Of a stretch of DNA of 9,713 nucleotides, positions 6,432-9,713 are shown piece by piece. The number at the start of each line of letters is the position of its first letter. Positions within the stretch are counted from its first letter, which is position 1. Origin of the DNA: Sporomusaceae bacterium (GTDB lineage: Bacteria; Bacillota; Negativicutes; DSM-13327). Position numbers and translations under genes: made by a program. The DNA lies in assembly GCA_027492445.1 (NCBI GenBank), contig JAPUES010000179.1, positions 1 through 9,713 of the forward strand. The letters run 5' to 3'. The notes beneath the pieces were generated by a model, which did no database searches, was not told the origin of the DNA, and was given only the letters and a program-made list of their open reading frames with translations.

Positions 6432-8577
6432 AAGGATTATTTTTTTTAGTTGTGTCTTCAGTCTTCGCTGGACTAGTAGGGGCGGGGGGGGTAGTGGAAC
6501 GTTTATCTGGTTTATTAGGAGGCGGGGGAAGAGTTTTATCAACGGTAACCGCATCATCCGTCTTTTTATCCGTTGGTTTCATTGTTTTTCCATCGACTTT
6601 TCCAGGATCTTTTGTATCTTTTGGATCTTTTGTATCTTTTTGATCTTTCTCATCAGAAGTTTTTTCGTCAATGGCCTTAGTTGGTGCACCGTAAAGGACT
6701 ACACCCTCAGGTTTGCTAAAATCTCTAGCAGGAGTATTCGCTAATGCTTTACCCATAAATTCTCGCCAAATTGTAGCTGGAGTACTGCCACCTGTGATGC
6801 CGTTTAAATAGCCATCCGTGTCATAGCCTAGCCATACTGAGGCTACTAAATCAGGAGTAAAGCCAACAAACCATGCATCCTTATAGTCGCTGGTAGTACC
6901 TGTTTTCCCAGCTGCAGGGCGTCCGATGCTTGCCGCTGTTCCCGTACCGTTAGTGATAACACCACGCATCATATCGGTGAGAACATAGGCGCTCTTTGCA
7001 TTAATTACGGATTTTTGTCTTGGTGTATATTGTTCTAAAATTTTGCCATTGCGGTCAATGACCTTAATAATAGCAGTCGGTTCCACGAGTACACCGCCAT
7101 TAGCGAAGACGCCAAAGGCACTAGCAATTTCTAAAGGTGTAACACCTCTAGTCAGGCCCCCTAAGGACATGGCTAAGTTGCGATCATTGGTGTACCCTTG
7201 TAAAACTAAAGTGGTGATGCCCATTTGTTGGGCATAGTATAAAGGTTTATCTACGCCTATTTTATTGGCTAGTTTTACAGTTGGTATGTTAAGAGATTGT
7301 TCTAATGCTCCTCGGAGTGAAACGGTACCATGAAGTTTTCCATCATAATTAATGGGTGACCAGTCTCCGAAGCTAACAGTCTTATCCTCAACTACTGACG
7401 ATGGATTCATACCCTCTTCAATAGCTGCTAAGTAAATAAAGGGTTTGAAAGCAGAACCGGGTTGACGTTCCGCGAGTACTGCGCGGTTAAATTGATCTGT
7501 GCCACGACCGCCCACCATTGCCTTTATATAACCAGTATGGGGTTCAATGGCAACTAATGCTCCTTGAGGTTGTTTTAAACCCGTGCTATCTGTTCGTCCT
7601 TCGGGAAGTTGCTGCATAGCTTGTTCCGCGGCGACTTGCATCGAAATATCTAAAGAAGTATATATTTTGAGACCATCCTTATAGACCGCATCGGCACCAT
7701 ATTTATCAATGAGATGTTGTGTTACATAATCGATAAAATAACTAGCAGTGTTTCCTTTACCAACTTGTGGACGTGTTGTTAATTTAAGTTTAGTACTGTG
7801 AGCTTTCGTAGCAGTTGCTTGGGTGATATATTCATATTTAACCATTTGCTCTAAGACGGTACCTTGTCTTTCCGTAGCAGCTTTTAGATTATTCAGGGGA
7901 GAGTAATAATTTGGACTTTTTGGAATGCCTGCAAGCATAGAACATTCTTCTAGAGTTAAATCTTCTACATTCTTACCGAAGTAGACCATAGCAGCTGATT
8001 GTACACCGTAGGCACCTTGTCCAAAATAAATTTGATTTAAATATAATTCCAAAATCTCGTTTTTACTATATTGTTGTTCGATTTGTAAGGCTAAAATAGC
8101 TTCTTGTATTTTACGTTTTAGTGTTCTTTCTTGTGATAGTAAAGCATTCTTGGCTAATTGCTGGGTGATTGTACTACCGCCTTCAGAAACACCCCGGTTG
8201 GTAATATTTGACCACAAAGCACGCAGGATACCTCGTGGGTCAATACCGATATGCTGGTAAAAACGAGCATCTTCGGCAGCTACAAAGGCATTTTGTAAAT
8301 CTTTTGGAATTTTATTAATAGAAACAGGTAAGCGATTCTCAGCAGAATGAATGGTGCTGATTAATTTACCATTAATATCATATATTTGTGAAGATGCATT
8401 AGGTCTGATATCGTTTTTGAGGCTTGGCATACTATGAATGCTAGCTGTCAAGAAACCGAGACCAGCACCAGTAACCATTACAACAAATACTACTAAAACG
8501 ACAATTGATAATTTTGAAAAACCCTTTGTAGAAGAGCGACGGTCAGTTTTTTGACTATCACTGCGATCATTATCCAT
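6430..8577 (-). CDS. Class A penicillin-binding protein (PBP1A family, glycosyltransferase + transpeptidase)
   Basis: 715 residues from ATG 8577. The in-frame TTG at 8583 is rejected because it overlaps the ribosome binding site GAGGAGGT (8583-8590), which is well spaced for ATG 8577. In order: a basic cytoplasmic N-terminus; one membrane anchor (about 23-47); a GT51 glycosyltransferase domain with catalytic Glu in AAEDARFYQH (E102), GGSTITQQLAKN (132-143), RKIQE and YLNQIYFG; then a transpeptidase domain with SAFK (S375, K378), SLN (428-430) and KTGT (558-561). It polymerises lipid II into glycan strands and cross-links them at the outer face of the membrane. The last ~100 residues form a Lys/Asp/Thr/Pro-rich tail containing a tandem repeat, as in many Firmicute PBP1 proteins. 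It is monocistronic, divergent from yunB. All catalytic motifs are intact. Confidence 0.97.
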   Translation of the reverse strand: MDNDRSDSQKTDRRSSTKGFSKLSIVVLVVFVVMVTGAGLGFLTASIHSMPSLKNDIRPNASSQIYDINGKLISTIHSAENRLPVSINKIPKDLQNAFVAAEDARFYQHIGIDPRGILRALWSNITNRGVSEGGSTITQQLAKNALLSQERTLKRKIQEAILALQIEQQYSKNEILELYLNQIYFGQGAYGVQSAAMVYFGKNVEDLTLEECSMLAGIPKSPNYYSPLNNLKAATERQGTVLEQMVKYEYITQATATKAHSTKLKLTTRPQVGKGNTASYFIDYVTQHLIDKYGADAVYKDGLKIYTSLDISMQVAAEQAMQQLPEGRTDSTGLKQPQGALVAIEPHTGYIKAMVGGRGTDQFNRAVLAERQPGSAFKPFIYLAAIEEGMNPSSVVEDKTVSFGDWSPINYDGKLHGTVSLRGALEQSLNIPTVKLANKIGVDKPLYYAQQMGITTLVLQGYTNDRNLAMSLGGLTRGVTPLEIASAFGVFANGGVLVEPTAIIKVIDRNGKILEQYTPRQKSVINAKSAYVLTDMMRGVITNGTGTAASIGRPAAGKTGTTSDYKDAWFVGFTPDLVASVWLGYDTDGYLNGITGGSTPATIWREFMGKALANTPARDFSKPEGVVLYGAPTKAIDEKTSDEKDQKDTKDPKDTKDPGKVDGKTMKPTDKKTDDAVTVDKTLPPPPNKPDKRSTTPPAPTSPAKTEDTTKKNNP
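6605..6640 (-). repeat. Tandem 18-bp repeat in the PBP tail
   Basis: Two identical 18-bp units (6605-6622, 6623-6640), followed by a degraded third start (TGATCTTT), encode KDTKDP twice (residues 647-652 and 653-658). The unit is a multiple of three, so copy-number change would keep the frame. Confidence 0.9.
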
Positions 8578-8609
8578 TGGCAACCTCCTCAGAATTCAAT
8601 ATGTTCATT

Positions 8610-8618
8610 ATTATAACA
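8610..8618 (-). promoter_or_regulatory. Extended -10 promoter candidate for the PBP gene (proximal)
   Basis: On the minus strand this reads TGTTATAAT, a perfect TGnTATAAT extended -10. No convincing -35 precedes it. The start would be near 8603, leaving about 25 bases before the ATG with the binding site GAGGAGGT inside. TATGTT/AACATA arms (8600-8605, 8615-8620) straddle it and may be chance. Confidence 0.4.
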
Positions 8619-8709
8619 TAAAACAAAATTATTAGGAGTAAAAATACGAAATGATATAACAATAGTTGCTAAAAATAGCGTTTTTTTAGATGAAAAATTT
8701 CTTTCCTAT

Positions 8710-8738
8710 ATTATACATACACATCCACTTCATATTAA
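8710..8738 (-). promoter_or_regulatory. Sigma-A-type promoter candidate for the PBP gene (distal)
   Basis: On the minus strand, TTAATA (8733-8738, 4 of 6 to TTGACA) is separated by exactly 17 bases from TATAAT (8710-8715, perfect). It would give a leader of about 125 bases. It lies within the region that must also hold the yunB promoter on the other strand. Confidence 0.45.
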
Positions 8739-8792
8739 ACATATAAGTAAGGATAGATACCTGTAAATAGGCATTAAGCTAGGAGGGAAAAT

Positions 8793-9485
8793 ATGAGATT
8801 CCTAGTGGGGAAAAAGCATAAAATCCTACCATTTATCATACTAATTATGTTATCCTGTGTTGGTTTAATCATGAGTTTTTGGACGGTAGAAACTCATTTA
8901 AAACCAACCTTACTAGCCATCGCTGAAGCGAAAGCTACGCTAATTGCCACTCAATCTATTAATAATGTTATTAATGAGAGCGTAAGCTTAGGAATTGATC
9001 CACAAAAATTAGTGAATGTTACCTTAGATAGTCGCGGACGTGTTGTGCTAATACAACCTAATACTATGGAATTTAATAAAATTGCTGCCGATACTACCAT
9101 AAAAGTGCAAAATGCATTAAAAGAGATTCGAGAAGAAAAAATTAATATCCCTATCGGACAAATTCTCGGTAGCCAGTTGCTAGCAAGCGTAGGACCTAAC
9201 ATAACCGTTACTGTTATTCCAATCGGCACAGTGCAAGTAAAAGTAATTGATAAATTTGAACAGGCGGGTATAAACCAAACAAGACATATGGTTTATTTGA
9301 TTGCAACAACACAAATAAGAATTGTGGTTCCCTTAGTGAGCAAAAGCGTCAGTGTAAATACCCAAGTGCCGATTGCAGAATATGTAGTTGTTGGTGAAGT
9401 GCCTAGTACCTATATGCAGTTTCCTTTCCCACTGCAAAATAACGGAAATCTTGAAGAAAGTATACAAGAAATTACAAAAGAATAG
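8793..9485 (+). CDS. yunB: Sporulation protein YunB
   Basis: 230 residues; ATG preceded by AGGAGGG (8781-8787) at 5 bases. There is a single N-terminal membrane segment (about 12-29) after a basic start, so the bulk faces outside the mother-cell membrane or the intermembrane space of the forespore. Family hallmarks seen: a juxtamembrane helix with EAKATLIATQSINNVIN; VTLDSRGRVVLIQPNT; INIPIGQILGSQLLASVGP; the very typical AGINQTRH (158-165); and VPIAEYVVVGEVPSTY near the C-terminus. YunB is a sporulation protein made in the mother cell under sigma-E in Bacillus subtilis; its biochemical role is not settled. I could not identify a convincing sigma-E promoter: CATATAAG (8740-8747) is a 6 of 8 match to the -10 but lacks a good -35. 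No terminator is visible between its stop and the rRNA promoters. Confidence 0.93.
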   Translation: MRFLVGKKHKILPFIILIMLSCVGLIMSFWTVETHLKPTLLAIAEAKATLIATQSINNVINESVSLGIDPQKLVNVTLDSRGRVVLIQPNTMEFNKIAADTTIKVQNALKEIREEKINIPIGQILGSQLLASVGPNITVTVIPIGTVQVKVIDKFEQAGINQTRHMVYLIATTQIRIVVPLVSKSVSVNTQVPIAEYVVVGEVPSTYMQFPFPLQNNGNLEESIQEITKE

Positions 9486-9511
9486 TTTTCACAGCAAGAA
9501 ACAGGAAGGTC

Positions 9512-9541
9512 TTGACATAACTTTTCACATTGTGTTATTAT
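9512..9541 (+). promoter_or_regulatory. rRNA operon promoter P1 (sigma-A)
   Basis: TTGACA (9512-9517, perfect -35), 18-base spacer, TATTAT (9536-9541, 5 of 6). The alternative -10 TTATTA at 9535 would give 17 bases. It begins 26 bases after the yunB stop and 69 bases upstream of a second promoter, the tandem arrangement usual for Firmicute rRNA operons. Confidence 0.75.
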
Positions 9542-9580
9542 AAACAAGCAAGTTTTGAAATGAAAAGTTGCAGAAAAAAA

Positions 9581-9609
9581 TTGACAGGTGCAGAATAATG
9601 AGATATAAT
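9581..9609 (+). promoter_or_regulatory. rRNA operon promoter P2 (consensus sigma-A)
   Basis: TTGACA (9581-9586), a 17-base spacer and TATAAT (9604-9609): both hexamers and the spacing are perfect. An A7 tract at 9574-9580 just upstream resembles part of an UP element. Transcription should start near 9616. This is the strongest promoter in the window. Confidence 0.92.
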
Positions 9610-9615
9610 ATTATT

Positions 9616-9713
9616 CGTTGCCGATAAAGCTGTATTGTACCGTTTTGTCTGTCAAGCGAAGGTGTTCTTTGAAAACTAAACAATGTAAGTAAGTTAAAAT
9701 AAGCCAGATGTGC
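9616..9713 (+). other. rRNA operon leader (partial; 16S beyond the window)
   Basis: The transcript from P2 starts here. No open reading frame or ribosome binding site is seen. The stretch TGTTCTTTGAAAACT is the usual Firmicute leader sequence found shortly before 16S rRNA genes. The 16S start itself (the GAGTTTGATCCTGG region) is not in the window, so the rRNA assignment rests on the leader and the promoters. Confidence 0.75.
9663..9677 (+). promoter_or_regulatory. boxA antitermination element
   Basis: TGTTCTTTGAAAACT closely resembles boxA (TGCTCTTTAAC-type), the RNA site bound by NusB-NusE for rRNA antitermination. Its position, about 50 bases after the predicted P2 start, fits. Confidence 0.75.

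Noticed and set aside
6415..6744. Plus-strand frame of about 109 codons over the PBP tail
   Set aside because: It is antisense to the low-complexity PBP tail; its Phe/Ile-rich composition is the complement of Lys/Asp codons, and it starts in the terminator T-tract.
8581..8583. TTG at 8583 as the start of the PBP gene
   Set aside because: It overlaps the ribosome binding site; ATG 8577 is spaced correctly.
8668..8687. Small hairpin GCTA-AAAA-TAGC followed by T7 on the plus strand
   Set aside because: A 4-bp stem is too weak to call a terminator, and there is no plus-strand gene upstream of it to terminate.

Overview
The window looks like chromosomal DNA of a low-GC, endospore-forming Firmicute. 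The evidence is a yunB sporulation gene, strong AAGGAGG-type ribosome binding sites, consensus sigma-A rRNA promoters and a Firmicutes-style boxA leader. The U32 peptidase-mutS2 pairing and the overall style suggest an anaerobic Clostridia or Negativicutes (Sporomusa/Pelosinus-like) lineage. That placement is inference; nothing in the window fixes the genus. I see no insertion sequence, phage gene, CRISPR array or tRNA.

Layout. (1) 1-4464, plus strand: the 3' part of a U32 peptidase/RlhA-family gene, followed 36 bp later by mutS2. They end at a perfect 20-bp convergent terminator hairpin (4468-4512). (2) 4494-5339, minus strand: a two-gene operon with a YbaB/EbfC-family DNA-binding protein, then an unrecognised 170-aa protein with one hydrophobic segment. 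The second gene's last codons and stop lie inside the terminator stem. (3) 5438-6365, plus strand: an unrecognised 132-aa charged/helical protein, then two very short genes (31 and 41 codons) encoding Gly-rich N-termini followed by a poly-Ile/Leu membrane segment and a Cys/Ser/acidic tail. Both short genes have a promoter-like sequence fitting the late mother-cell sigma-K pattern (AC, 16 bp, CATAnnnTA). (4) 6391-6425: a perfect 15-bp bidirectional terminator. (5) 6430-8577, minus strand: a class A (bifunctional) penicillin-binding protein with a low-complexity C-terminal tail. (6) 8793-9485, plus strand: yunB. (7) 9512-9713: two sigma-A promoters, a boxA antitermination site and the start of what should be an rRNA operon leader; the 16S gene lies beyond the window.

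How the parts relate. The first pair is ribosome- and DNA-centred: the U32/RlhA family modifies 23S rRNA in E. coli, and MutS2 acts on branched DNA and collided ribosomes. The middle holds the least explained content: the YbaB paralogue operon, the divergent 132-aa gene and the twin micro-proteins. Together with yunB and a peptidoglycan synthase, it hints at a sporulation or cell-envelope neighbourhood. That link is inference from promoter-like motifs and gene company, not from recognised domains.
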